Position numbers and translations under genes: made by a program
Shown here: piece by piece, positions 1 through 7,920 of the stretch
Layout of the letters: each line of letters opens with the position of its first letter
Numbering within the stretch: the stretch's first letter is position 1
Source of the DNA: JAULUH01 sp032111745
Lineage (GTDB): Bacteria > Chloroflexota > Anaerolineae > JAAEKA01
Reading direction: 5' to 3'
Length of the DNA: 37,919 nucleotides
Assembly: GCA_032111745.1 (NCBI GenBank)
Contig: JAULUH010000050.1
Location: forward strand, 1-37,919
The notes under the pieces: model-generated
Told to the model about the DNA's origin: nothing
The model's database searches: none
Seen by the model: only the letters and a program-made list of their open reading frames with translations

Positions 1-14
1 GGGCGTTACCTATC

Positions 15-89
15 CTAAACTGAGTCCAGGGTGAAATCTACATGGTTCCCTGGTTGGCGACTGCGGATTTCATCGTGGAATCAGTTTAG
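15..89. repeat. 75-bp MITE-like element, copy 1
   Basis: The element begins CTAAACTGA and ends TCAGTTTAG. Its two 24-base ends are inverted repeats of each other with three mismatches, around a centre of about 27 bases. A second copy lies at 208-282 in the same orientation and differs at only two positions. It has no coding capacity. The inverted termini and small size fit a MITE or REP-like element. No clear target-site duplication is visible. Confidence 0.75.
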
Positions 90-124
90 CTGCATCAAGA
101 CCCCCATCCCCTCGTAGGAGGGCG

Positions 125-150
125 GCCCTCCGTGGCCGCCCTCCGTGGCC
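125..150. repeat. two tandem 13-bp units
   Basis: The 13-base unit GCCCTCCGTGGCC occurs twice head to tail (125-137 and 138-150), followed by a partial third unit. It sits in the 118-bp spacer between the two 75-bp elements. No function can be assigned. Confidence 0.6.
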
Positions 151-207
151 GCCCAGTCCTGGCACTCGCGTGATCTGTCCCATGCCCCGCACCCCGCCAC
201 CCACCTC

Positions 208-282
208 CTAAACTGAGTCCAGGGTGAAATCTACATGGTTCCCTGTTTGGCGACTGCGGATTTCATCGTGGAACCAGTTTAG
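208..282. repeat. 75-bp MITE-like element, copy 2
   Basis: Direct repeat of the element at 15-89, with 73 of 75 bases identical by eye. Its ends are inverted repeats (CTAAACTG and CAGTTTAG). It lies about 90 bp upstream of the M23 peptidase start and could add promoter or terminator signals to that gene. The stretch 1-368 holds no supported gene. Confidence 0.75.
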
Positions 283-368
283 GCACTGCCTGCTTGGGCA
301 AGCGGAGGGGTGACCACAGATGGCAGGCCCACCATTGTGTTAAAGTAATGTCCTGGAGAACCGCGACT

Positions 369-1133
369 ATGATGAAGACACAAACCTTGCGCTCTCGGCT
401 GCGGCCGGCAGCGCTGGCGATGCTTTGCCTGGCCGCCAGCCTGCTGGTTGCCACTCCGGCGCTGGCCATGCCGCAACCAGGCTCAGGTGTCTCCCAGGAC
501 GCGCCACCTCCGGCGACCGAGCGGCCCCTTATCCTGCCCTTCCAGGAGCCACCCGGGCCGGACACCTGGCTACTGGGCCAGACCTACGGCAACACGGTGG
601 GGGCGTACTTCAATCGCAATACCACGTATCGCTACAGCCAGGGCATCCACTTCGGCATCGACCTGTCGGCGCCCTGCGGCACTGAGATTGTAGCCGTGGC
701 GGACGGCGTGGTGGCCCTGGTAGACGCCATGGCCTATGGCTCGGCTCCCCATAACCTGATCATCGACCATCCCCAGCTGGGCTATGCCACGCTGTATGGC
801 CACCTGCTGGAGCGGCCCAACCTGCAGCCCGGCCAGGAGGTCAAACAGGGCGAGGTTGTGGCGCTGAGCGGTGATCCGGCCGAGACTTGCTTCGGCCGCC
901 CCCACCTGCACCTGGAGGTTCGGGACTATCCGGGCCGGGCCTGGAAGTACAATCCGCTGCCGCTGATGGACGCTGACTGGGACAACCTGGCCCTGGTGGG
1001 CTCCTTCTCCCAGGGCTTCCAGCGTGACCTGGACGAGCCGCGCAAGTGGCAGCACCTGGACGACCAGCCACCGGCGGTGACGGGGGGACCCATCATCAAC
1101 GATTTTGCCAATCCCTGGCCGAGGCGGAGATGA
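369..1133 (+). CDS. Secreted M23-family (LytM-like) metallopeptidase
   Basis: Predicted exported peptidase that would act on peptidoglycan cross-links outside the membrane. The start ATG at 369 is preferred over an in-frame ATG at 294. It has GGAG ten bases upstream and gives a clean signal peptide: basic residues, a Leu/Ala core, then ATPALA. The M23 zinc signature is complete: HxxxD at H94/D98 (GIHFGID) and HxH at H179/H181 (HLHLEV). A 'YGH' turn typical of the family lies between them. At 254 aa it is a compact single-domain enzyme with no LysM or SH3 partner. It is followed after 2 bp by a lipoprotein gene, so the two are probably co-transcribed. Substrate specificity is unknown. Confidence 0.85.
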   Translation: MMKTQTLRSRLRPAALAMLCLAASLLVATPALAMPQPGSGVSQDAPPPATERPLILPFQEPPGPDTWLLGQTYGNTVGAYFNRNTTYRYSQGIHFGIDLSAPCGTEIVAVADGVVALVDAMAYGSAPHNLIIDHPQLGYATLYGHLLERPNLQPGQEVKQGEVVALSGDPAETCFGRPHLHLEVRDYPGRAWKYNPLPLMDADWDNLALVGSFSQGFQRDLDEPRKWQHLDDQPPAVTGGPIINDFANPWPRRR

Positions 1134-1135
1134 TC

Positions 1136-2419
1136 ATGGACCTGAAAAGACTCGTTGCAGGACGGCCAGAATCGTATGAGAGGCCGGCAGTCCGGCGCGT
1201 GTGGCTTGGGCTGCTGGCCGGTCTCGGGCTGGCGCTGGTGTTGGCTGGCTGTGGTGGCCAGGCCGAGCCGGCACCGCGCGCGGCCGCGGCGGCCAGGTCA
1301 GGCTCGGCAAGCCTGGCGGAGGCGCGGGTAAAGCCTGCGACGCCCGCGCCCACGGAGACGGCTACGCCGAGCCCGACCGCCTCTCCGACGCCCACGGCCA
1401 CTGCCACAGCAACCAGTACACCTACCCCTGCACCGACTCCCACGGCGACCCCGACCCCCATGCCAGAGCTAGTCCAGCTGACTGCGGGCGGCTGTTGCAC
1501 GCAACCCTTCTGGTCCCCCGACTCGGGCGAGATACGGTTCATCGACCGGCCCACCGCGGATGGACCAGTTGGCATCTGGAGCGTGTCCCTGGCGAGTCCC
1601 CTGGCCGAGCCCGCGCTGCTCACCGAGCGTATCGAGCTGAGCGTAGCCGGGCCGGACTACCTGGTGGAGACCGCGGACAACACGACGACCATCGAGCGCC
1701 TGGCTGACGGCCAGCGCTGGACAGTGCCCGCGGCCGGCCGCTCCGTGATCATCTCGCCTGACCGCAGCCGCATCGCATGGTCCGTGAGCAACGACGACCT
1801 GCCCGCCGAGTCGCGGGTAGCCACCGTGTGGGTGGCCAACCTGGACGGCTCCGCGGCGCGCCAGGTGGCGACGCTGCCGCGCGGTGGGGTCAGCGCGTGG
1901 ATCGGCAACGAGGCCCTGTTGGTCTCCGGCCGGCAGTCCCTCGAGGCTCGGGAACAGGTGCTGTCGGCGCTGTCGCTGGCCGACGGCTCCATCACGGAGC
2001 TGGCTCGGGCCGAGCGCCTGCGCGGCCAGGCTCTGTCGCCGGCCGGCCAGTGGATCGTTTATTACATCACCTTCGACGCCGATCCCTCCCGCAATGGCCT
2101 CTGGCTGGTACGCACCGATGGCAGCCAGCAGATTCCCGTGGATCGGTCCCTCTTTGGCGCCTATCAATGGCGCGGCTGCCCCAACGGCTGTGCACCCGAG
2201 GAGGAGCGACTGGTAGTCATCCCCTTCGATCCCGCTGCAGCCTACCACGCGGTGTGGGAGTTGAATCCGGCCACGGGTGAGACCCGGCTTCTGGTCGATC
2301 CCGCTACTACCCCGATCAAGATCGCCAATGGCGACTGGCGGTTATCCCCTGATGGCCGCCACCTGGCCTTTGTGGCGAGCCAGGACCGCAATATCTGGGT
2401 CGTGCAGCTGCCCGACTGA
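1136..2419 (+). CDS. Lipoprotein with Pro/Thr linker and TolB/WD40-like beta-propeller
   Basis: Predicted surface or periplasm-facing lipoprotein. The N-terminus is basic, then has a hydrophobic helix ending in a lipobox (VLAGC). About 60 residues rich in Thr, Pro and Ala follow, an extended linker common in Chloroflexota exported proteins. The rest contains propeller-type repeats such as 'WSPDSGEIRFI', 'ISPDRSRIAWS' and 'LSPDGRHLAFVA', as in TolB/WD40-like proteins. The ATG at 1136 is preferred because GGCGGAG lies seven bases upstream; ATG 1130 overlaps the previous stop. It lies directly behind the M23 peptidase, so a shared envelope role is plausible. No catalytic residues are recognised and the ligand is unknown. 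Confidence 0.75.
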   Translation: MDLKRLVAGRPESYERPAVRRVWLGLLAGLGLALVLAGCGGQAEPAPRAAAAARSGSASLAEARVKPATPAPTETATPSPTASPTPTATATATSTPTPAPTPTATPTPMPELVQLTAGGCCTQPFWSPDSGEIRFIDRPTADGPVGIWSVSLASPLAEPALLTERIELSVAGPDYLVETADNTTTIERLADGQRWTVPAAGRSVIISPDRSRIAWSVSNDDLPAESRVATVWVANLDGSAARQVATLPRGGVSAWIGNEALLVSGRQSLEAREQVLSALSLADGSITELARAERLRGQALSPAGQWIVYYITFDADPSRNGLWLVRTDGSQQIPVDRSLFGAYQWRGCPNGCAPEEERLVVIPFDPAAAYHAVWELNPATGETRLLVDPATTPIKIANGDWRLSPDGRHLAFVASQDRNIWVVQLPD

Positions 2420-2426
2420 CATGCTC

Positions 2427-2474
2427 TCCCATGTACCATTAACCGTTTCTCCGGGAAAGGTTCGGTATGTGGGA
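2427..2474. repeat. Interspersed hairpin repeat, copy A (possible bidirectional terminator)
   Basis: The outer arms CCCATGTACC and GGTATGTGGG pair over ten positions, with two adjacent G-T wobbles. The inner arms AACCGTTTC and GAAAGGTT also pair. The element lies between two convergent genes ending at 2419 and 2515, a good place for a bidirectional terminator, although there is no T-tract. A related copy is at 4129-4180. Similarity continues about 15 bases beyond the hairpin on the right. Confidence 0.65.
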
Positions 2475-2514
2475 ACTCTCCACAACCCCCGTTCATGCCC
2501 CTACACCACCGATA

Positions 2515-3957
2515 TCACCCCGGCCCTGCTGCTTCTTCAACCACGGGCACCTCGGCAAACCGTGCAGCCAGGGTCACGCTGTCGGCGACCCAGGCCGGGC
2601 CATCGCCGGTCTGCACCTGCCACCAGGTGCGATCGACGTTGCTGCCGACGATGGGCAAACTCTCACCCGGTTGCATCTGGCCGACAAGATCAAAGTCGGT
2701 CCCCGGCCCGCTGCGCAGATTGGCGACACCGGCGCCTGTAAACACCATGGGTTGCTCGTACTCGGCCAGGTCGACCGGCTCTTTGAGCCAGCGGTCGAAG
2801 AACGCCACCGAGCGGCTCATAGCCGTACCGAAATTGCCCGAGATATTGTGGTTATCCCCGGGATAGACATTCAGCTCGATGGGCATGCCGGCCGCCAGGC
2901 CCTGCTCATGGAGGATCTGAGAGAACTCCACAGGCACCGACGCGTCGCCCTCCGTGTGGTGCAGCTGGATCGGCCCTGACAGGTCCTGCAGGAAGTAGTT
3001 GGGCGAGATCGAGCGCCAGAACTCCGGGTTCTCTTCAGGGGTGCCGTAGGAGCCCAGCAGGTTGTAGCGCCAGCGACCGCGGGTGCTGTTGGGATCAGGC
3101 GTCGGCGCGGGACGGTTGCCACGGCGCCATCGGGTCAGCAGGTCTTCATACGATCCCACCACGCCACCCCAGATCACCCCGGCCTTGATGCCAGGGTCGG
3201 TGACCATGGCCCGCAGAGTGATCCAGCCGCCCATGGAGTGGCCCCACATCCCAATGCGCTCGGGATCCGCGTTCGCGTAGGTTCGCAGCGATGCCACGGC
3301 GTTGAGCACGTCGATCACGTAGTCTGGTGACCCGTAGGCACCGGTGGGCGATCCCTCAGAACGGTCGTGGCCTCTGTAATCGGGCCGGAAGACGATATAG
3401 CCGCTGCGAGCAAACCCGTCCACGTAGTTCACGTAGCGCTCTGTGGTGCGGTATTGGCTGGGCGGGATATAGCCGTGGTTGAAGACAATCACCGGCCAGC
3501 CACTCTCCGGTTTCTGTCCGCGGGGCACCGTCAGCAGACCATACTGTTTGAGACCCTCGGAGTCATAGGAGGCGATGTAGCGATCGTAGTTTGAGCCTGG
3601 AGCCAGGGTCTGTTCAATGACCAGTTCGCTGCCGGGATAGCTCTGCTGGCGCAGGTACTCGATACTGAGGGAACTGATTGGCGTGGCTGTAGGCGTAGGG
3701 GTAGCCATGGCCGTGGGCACCGGCGTTGGGGTGGCGGTGGCTGTCGGCGATGGCACGGGCGTGGCCATGGCGGCAGGTGCGCTGGCGGGTGCTACCACCA
3801 CGGCGGTGGGCACCTGGGCCACCTCTGCGGCAGGGGTCAGCTCCTGTCTCCCCCGCCCTCCGCAGGCTGCCATAGCCAGCAAGGCCAACCCCAGCACCAG
3901 AAGTATGGCGACTCGCCGCCGAGAGTCCCTCAACATCGCTATTGCTCGTGTATCCAT
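2515..3957 (-). CDS. Lipid-anchored alpha/beta hydrolase (S9/dienelactone-hydrolase type) with C-terminal SH3 domain
   Basis: Predicted exported serine hydrolase. A lipobox (AMAAC) follows a hydrophobic helix, then a Thr/Pro/Ala linker to about residue 95, then a prolyl-oligopeptidase-like alpha/beta hydrolase core. The nucleophile motif is GHSMGG (Ser241). The likely acid and base are Asp338 (TEGDASVP) and His370 (GDNHNIS). Residues about 402-467 form a bacterial SH3 domain (NLRSGPG, then WWQVQ), which usually targets cell wall or glycan. I chose ATG 3957, with AGGA ten bases upstream, over an in-frame TTG at 3966. The gene stands alone, convergent with the lipoprotein gene, and hairpin repeats lie on both sides. 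It could be a peptidase or an esterase; the substrate is unknown. Confidence 0.8.
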   Translation of the reverse strand: MDTRAIAMLRDSRRRVAILLVLGLALLAMAACGGRGRQELTPAAEVAQVPTAVVVAPASAPAAMATPVPSPTATATPTPVPTAMATPTPTATPISSLSIEYLRQQSYPGSELVIEQTLAPGSNYDRYIASYDSEGLKQYGLLTVPRGQKPESGWPVIVFNHGYIPPSQYRTTERYVNYVDGFARSGYIVFRPDYRGHDRSEGSPTGAYGSPDYVIDVLNAVASLRTYANADPERIGMWGHSMGGWITLRAMVTDPGIKAGVIWGGVVGSYEDLLTRWRRGNRPAPTPDPNSTRGRWRYNLLGSYGTPEENPEFWRSISPNYFLQDLSGPIQLHHTEGDASVPVEFSQILHEQGLAAGMPIELNVYPGDNHNISGNFGTAMSRSVAFFDRWLKEPVDLAEYEQPMVFTGAGVANLRSGPGTDFDLVGQMQPGESLPIVGSNVDRTWWQVQTGDGPAWVADSVTLAARFAEVPVVEEAAGPG

Positions 3958-4040
3958 AATGCTCAAATCCTAGACGTATCACGCCGGTGAGATTGCTTCG
4001 CCCACTCCGGGTGCAGCGTAATCGACGGCCTCTTGACCAT

Positions 4041-4108
4041 GAACTGTCCCCAGTTCGTGTGTCACTGCATACCGCGCCGCTGTGGAGGGTGAAGACTGGA
4101 CCAGTCTT
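4041..4108 (-). promoter_or_regulatory. Two palindromes upstream of the hydrolase gene (candidate operators)
   Basis: GAACTG-N4-CAGTTC occupies 4041-4056. AAGACTGG-A-CCAGTCTT, a perfect 8-bp inverted repeat around one base, occupies 4092-4108. Both contain ACTG/CAGT half-sites, suggesting the same dimeric regulator. They lie 84-151 bp upstream of the hydrolase start at 3957. No regulator gene adjoins them. Confidence 0.4.
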
Positions 4109-4128
4109 GAGCCGTTCTTCGTCTCGCC

Positions 4129-4180
4129 CTCCCATATACCCATTAACCGTTTCTATGGGAAAAGGTTCGGTATATGGGAG
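4129..4180. repeat. Interspersed hairpin repeat, copy B
   Basis: The arms CCCATATACC and GGTATATGGG pair perfectly and extend outward by two more pairs. The inner arms AACCGTTTC and GAAAAGGTT also pair. This is the same element as at 2427-2474. The two G-T wobbles of copy A are A-T pairs here, so pairing is kept while sequence changes. It lies downstream of the htrA-like gene and upstream of the hydrolase on the same strand, and may act as a terminator or mRNA end structure. Confidence 0.65.
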
Positions 4181-4336
4181 CTTTACGCAACCCAGGGCCC
4201 TACTCGCCACCCTGGCACCACCCGCCAGGACAGTTATGACGGGTTCCAAGCCGTTTCAGACACCCGTTTCAAACCTGTCCTATCATATTCGCATTTGCCT
4301 GCTCAGATTGTAACGCCGCTGCCTATTGCCCAAGGG

Positions 4337-5623
4337 TTACGGCCGCTCCCCCAGGGTGAGCGGCACGGCGACCTGCTCGCCGTTGCGCAGAACGGTCAAC
4401 TCGATGGTCTGGCCCACGGAGGTCTGGAATACCAGGTAGCTGTTCAACTCGGAGAAGTTGGCGATGGGGGTGCCGTCGATGGCGATCACCAGGTCCCCGC
4501 CCTGGCCGGTGTTGGGATCGGCCGGGGCCAACCCGGCCTGCTCGGCCGGCCCCCCGGGGGTGACGCTCACTACGTACGCACCCCTGGTCTGTGACAACTG
4601 GAACAGGTCCTGGTCGCTCAGGCTGATCTCGTCGTCGAATCCGGCACCGATATAGGAGTAGCTGTGGCTGCCCTGGGCGAGCAGGCTGGGCACGATGCGC
4701 TGCACGGCGCGCACGGGGATGGAGAATCCTACCCCTGAGTTCACACCTGTCTCCGAGGCGATGGCCGAGTTGATGCCTACCACGGCACCGGCCAGGTTCA
4801 AGAGGGGCCCACCGGAGTTACCGGGGTTAAGGGGAGCATCGGTCTGGATCACGTCGGGCAGGGAGTAAGAAGTACCCAGCCGCACGCCGCGCTGGGAACG
4901 CAGGCTGCGCCCCAGGCCACTGACGATGCCCAGGGACATCGACCCCTGCTCGCCAAACGGGTTGCCGATGGCGACCACGAACTGGCCTACCTGAAGGCTG
5001 CCCGGCTCGGCCAGGGGCAACGGCGCCACGCCGTCCGGCAGGCTCTCTACCTTGAGCACGGCCAGGTCGCTGTCCGCATCGGTCCCCACCAGGTCGGCAG
5101 GAAAGCGCTCGCCCCCGGCAAAGATCACCTCAAAGGCGACGCCTCCGTCGACGACGTGGTTGTTGGTCACGATGGTGCCGTCCGTATCATAGACGAAGCC
5201 GCTGCCCGAGCCAACGGGGGGCGCCACGATATACACCACGGCCGGGTTGGCCCGGCGGTAGACGTCCACCAGCGCAGCTTCCAGCTCCCCGGCCGTCAGA
5301 GCCACGGCCGTGATCTCGGGCTGGTCCTCAGGGGCCACAGCCTCCTGAACCGCCAGCCGTGACGCCACCGCTTCGTCCACCAGCTGGGTGAGGCGATCCG
5401 CCAACCTGGCCTCAAGCGTGGCCTCCAGGGCAGCGACATCCGAGGTGGGTTGGGGCTGCGGCAGGCGCGCGTCGACCTCTTGCAGCACCGTATCGACGAT
5501 AGCCGTGGTGTCGACGGTGGCCGCTGCCGGCGCTTGCGCCGCGGGGCTGCCGGCTCCGCAGGCTGTCGCCATCGTTGCGGCGACCAGGATTGCTGTTATC
5601 ACCGGGACTGTTCGACTGCGCAT
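4337..5623 (-). CDS. HtrA/DegP-like serine protease with PDZ domain, lipid-anchored
   Basis: Predicted envelope quality-control protease. The N-terminus carries a hydrophobic segment with lipobox ATAC (Cys22). A helical spacer (about 40-110) follows. The trypsin-like domain has a full catalytic triad: His156 (NNHVVDGG), Asp186 (DSDLAVL) and Ser270 (NPGNSGGP). A single PDZ domain covers about 325-425 (GAYVVSVTPGGPAEQAGL). Membrane anchoring by lipid rather than a transmembrane helix is a small variation on the HtrA plan. The start is only 9 bp after the kinase stop, so it is the third gene of a regulator-kinase-protease operon. That order suggests the two-component system senses envelope stress, an inference. 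Confidence 0.88.
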   Translation of the reverse strand: MRSRTVPVITAILVAATMATACGAGSPAAQAPAAATVDTTAIVDTVLQEVDARLPQPQPTSDVAALEATLEARLADRLTQLVDEAVASRLAVQEAVAPEDQPEITAVALTAGELEAALVDVYRRANPAVVYIVAPPVGSGSGFVYDTDGTIVTNNHVVDGGVAFEVIFAGGERFPADLVGTDADSDLAVLKVESLPDGVAPLPLAEPGSLQVGQFVVAIGNPFGEQGSMSLGIVSGLGRSLRSQRGVRLGTSYSLPDVIQTDAPLNPGNSGGPLLNLAGAVVGINSAIASETGVNSGVGFSIPVRAVQRIVPSLLAQGSHSYSYIGAGFDDEISLSDQDLFQLSQTRGAYVVSVTPGGPAEQAGLAPADPNTGQGGDLVIAIDGTPIANFSELNSYLVFQTSVGQTIELTVLRNGEQVAVPLTLGERP

Positions 5624-5632
5624 AGGTCTATC

Positions 5633-7009
5633 TCACTCCTGATCATCCGAGCGCGCGGCAGCTGGCAGCGCGATCGTGAACGCTGCCCCCTGCCCCACGG
5701 TGCTGGTCACCGTGATCGTGCCCCCCTGGGCCTCCACCAGGGATTGGGCGATGGCCAGCCCCAGGCCGGACTCGCCGCTCTCTGAGGCTTGGCGCGAGGG
5801 GTCGGCCCGGTAGAAGCGCTTGAACACCAGGGGGAGGTGTTCGGGCTCGATGCCGGGGCCGGTGTCCCTGACCTGCAGGAGGACCTCCCCGGTACCTCCA
5901 CCGGCAGCCAGGGTGATGGTGCCGCCCTCGGGCGTGTAGCGCAGGGCATTGGCCACCAGGTTAGCCACCACCTGCGCCATGCGTTCCCGGTCGACCAGGA
6001 TAGGTGGCAGGCCGTCCGCAGCCTGGACCCCCAGGGTGATGTGGCGTTGGGCAGCCAGGGCTGCGTGGGCTGCCGCCGCGCGCTCCAGGCACTCGGCGGG
6101 GGCCACTAACACCCGGTTCATCACCAGCTCACCGGCGTCGGCCAGCGACAGCGTGCGCAGGTCGTCCACCAGGTGGCTCAGCAGCCTGGACTGGCCGTAC
6201 ATAGCATCGTAAATGGCCGGGTTACCCTGCAGCTTGCCATCGACGAGGGCCTCCGTATAGCCCAGGATCACGCTCAAGGGCGTGCGCAGCTCGTGCGCAA
6301 TGTCGGCCGTCATCTGGCGGCGCAGCTGGTTGGCGGTGGCCAGGTCCGCGCTCATCTGGTTGAACGACTCTCCCAGCTGGCCCAGCTCGTCCTGGCTGCG
6401 CACCGTGACCTGGTGGCCCAGCTCGCCCTGGGCTACCCGTTGCGTGGCTTCAGTCAACTCCTGCACCGGCCGCGAGATAGCGCGCGCCAGCAGGATGCCT
6501 AGGACCAAAGCTATGGCCGTGGCTCCCAGAGCGCTCAAGAGGATAGCCTGATTGACCCGGGCCAGGAAATTGTCCTCGGGCGAAAACGGCGAGGGAGCCG
6601 GGGACTCCGGGGGCAGGTCCAGCAATACCGAGCCGACGACCTGCCCATCCACCTCCACCGGCAGCGCCTGTCTCAGCTCGGCCCGCTCCAATTGTTGCCC
6701 CACCTGGTAACGGCGGGTACCCAGCACGACCGTCTGGTTGCTATCCACCAGCGCCACCGGAGCCGGCACGTAGCCTTCGCGGCCCCGATGGGTGCCATAA
6801 CGTAGCCCGATGGCGTTCAGGCCTTCCCAGCTGCCCTTCTGTTGGTAGTAGTCCGCCAGCTGGTCGACCAGCTCCTGCTGGTTGCGCTCGGAGATGAACT
6901 GGTCGAACTCGCGCTGGGTGCGCACCCCGACAAAGATGGCCACCAGCACGGCGCCGATCAGGCCGACGAACAGGAAAGCCAGGGTGAGTTTCAGGGCTAG
7001 TGAACGCAT
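5633..7009 (-). CDS. Sensor histidine kinase (HAMP, HisKA, HATPase_c)
   Basis: Membrane histidine kinase of the EnvZ/BaeS type, 458 aa. TM1 is at about 8-29 and TM2 at about 153-175, enclosing an extracytoplasmic domain of about 120 residues that would sense the signal. HAMP follows at about 173-225. The phospho-acceptor is His239 in the H-box DIAHELRTP. The ATP-binding lobe has the N-box (NLVANALRYTP, Asn354), G1 (DTGPGI) and G2 (SGLGLAIAQS). The response regulator gene ends 9 bp upstream and the HtrA-like protease starts 9 bp downstream, so the three are one unit. The upstream Shine-Dalgarno is weak, consistent with translational coupling to the regulator. The signal cannot be read from sequence. 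Confidence 0.92.
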   Translation of the reverse strand: MRSLALKLTLAFLFVGLIGAVLVAIFVGVRTQREFDQFISERNQQELVDQLADYYQQKGSWEGLNAIGLRYGTHRGREGYVPAPVALVDSNQTVVLGTRRYQVGQQLERAELRQALPVEVDGQVVGSVLLDLPPESPAPSPFSPEDNFLARVNQAILLSALGATAIALVLGILLARAISRPVQELTEATQRVAQGELGHQVTVRSQDELGQLGESFNQMSADLATANQLRRQMTADIAHELRTPLSVILGYTEALVDGKLQGNPAIYDAMYGQSRLLSHLVDDLRTLSLADAGELVMNRVLVAPAECLERAAAAHAALAAQRHITLGVQAADGLPPILVDRERMAQVVANLVANALRYTPEGGTITLAAGGGTGEVLLQVRDTGPGIEPEHLPLVFKRFYRADPSRQASESGESGLGLAIAQSLVEAQGGTITVTSTVGQGAAFTIALPAAARSDDQE

Positions 7010-7018
7010 GGCAGGGAT

Positions 7019-7702
7019 CTATTCTGCGACGAAGCGATAGCCCACGCCGTAGACGGTCTCCACGTAGCTGGGCTTACTGGGGTTGGGCTCGATCTTCGTG
7101 CGCAGGTTGCGAATGTGCACGTCGATGGTGCGCTCGTAGCCCTCGTAGGCGTCCCCTTGCAGGCGGTCTAGCAGCTCGGCACGCGTGAAGGCTCGTCCTG
7201 GCGCGGCCATGAAGATGGCAAGCAGGTCGAACTCCGAAGGGGTCAGGTCGACGCGCTGCTCGTCGACCGTTACCACACGCGTCTCCCGGTCCAGGGTGAT
7301 GCCGCCGGCGCGCAGGACATTAGTCGCGGTGCCCTGGCGGCGGTAGCGCCGCAGCACGGCCCGCACCCGGGCCGTCAGCTCGCGCATGCTGAAGGGTTTG
7401 GTGATGTAATCGTCGGCGCCCAGCTCAAGGCCCAGGACCTTGTCAGCTTCCTCGATCTTGGCGGTCAGCATGAGCACCGGGGTATCGGCCTCCCGGCTGT
7501 AGGTGCGGAGGAAATCGTAGCCGCTCATCTCCGGCATCATGATGTCCAGCAAGATCAGGTCGGGCTTCTCGTGCCGGGCCACAAAAAGCGCCTCCTGGCC
7601 GGTGGCAGCCATGACCACGCGGAAGCCCTCCTGTTCCAGGTAGGCCTTCACCATGGCCCGCAGCTCTTTCTTGTCGTCAACCACCAGGATCGTTTCTGGC
7701 AT
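7019..7702 (-). CDS. OmpR/PhoB-family response regulator
   Basis: Cytoplasmic DNA-binding response regulator, 227 aa, standard length. The receiver domain (1-120) has the acidic pair D9/D10, phospho-acceptor Asp53 (LLDIMMPE), Thr80 and Lys102. The winged-helix domain (about 128-225) has the family pattern 'LTPSEFDLL' and 'VHIRNLRTKIE', ending 'VYGVGYRF'. It is the first gene of the regulator-kinase-protease operon. An AAAGGA Shine-Dalgarno lies ten bases before the ATG, and a perfect TATAAT lies about 34 bp upstream. The target genes are unknown; htrA itself and the secreted protein gene at 7921-8718 are reasonable candidates. Confidence 0.92.
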   Translation of the reverse strand: MPETILVVDDKKELRAMVKAYLEQEGFRVVMAATGQEALFVARHEKPDLILLDIMMPEMSGYDFLRTYSREADTPVLMLTAKIEEADKVLGLELGADDYITKPFSMRELTARVRAVLRRYRRQGTATNVLRAGGITLDRETRVVTVDEQRVDLTPSEFDLLAIFMAAPGRAFTRAELLDRLQGDAYEGYERTIDVHIRNLRTKIEPNPSKPSYVETVYGVGYRFVAE

Positions 7703-7735
7703 CGCTGGCCTGTCCTTTGCAGACGATCACACTCG

Positions 7736-7741
7736 ATTATA
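7736..7741 (-). promoter_or_regulatory. -10 box of the response-regulator operon promoter
   Basis: The minus strand reads TATAAT here, a perfect -10 hexamer, 34 bp before the regulator ATG at 7702. No good -35 match is found 16-18 bp upstream, so the promoter may need an activator, possibly the regulator itself. Confidence 0.5.
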
Positions 7742-7818
7742 CACACAATTCCGGTCCAGACAGCTGGACGCGTCCCCAAAACCTGGGTTAATGGAGCTAC
7801 CAGGCCGGGATGAAGAAA

Positions 7819-7852
7819 TGCTCCGGCTCGGTCCTTCGACATGGCCGGAGCA
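7819..7852. terminator. 9-bp inverted repeat downstream of the secreted-protein gene
   Basis: TGCTCCGGC (7819-7827) and GCCGGAGCA (7844-7852) are perfect inverted repeats with a 16-base loop. On the minus strand this lies about 70 bp after the stop at 7921 and before the next promoter, so it may end that transcript. There is no T-tract, so an intrinsic terminator is not proven. Confidence 0.35.
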
Positions 7853-7920
7853 CTCTTCGATTGTGAGCGATGTCTCGTGCTACGAGGCACCGCTGATGGG
7901 CCGGAGCCGGGAACCTACCT

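Larger units (their letters stand above)
3958..4336. other. 379-bp intergenic region
   Basis: This gap separates the hydrolase start from the htrA-like stop. It contains two palindromes (4041-4056, 4092-4108), hairpin repeat copy B (4129-4180) and a direct repeat CGTTTCA at 4252 and 4265. I see no credible gene in it, and no clear -35/-10 pair for the hydrolase. Confidence 0.6.

Noticed and set aside
1..300. Possible CRISPR array from the two 75-bp repeats
   Set aside because: There are only two copies, the repeats are too long, each has inverted ends, and no cas gene is nearby.
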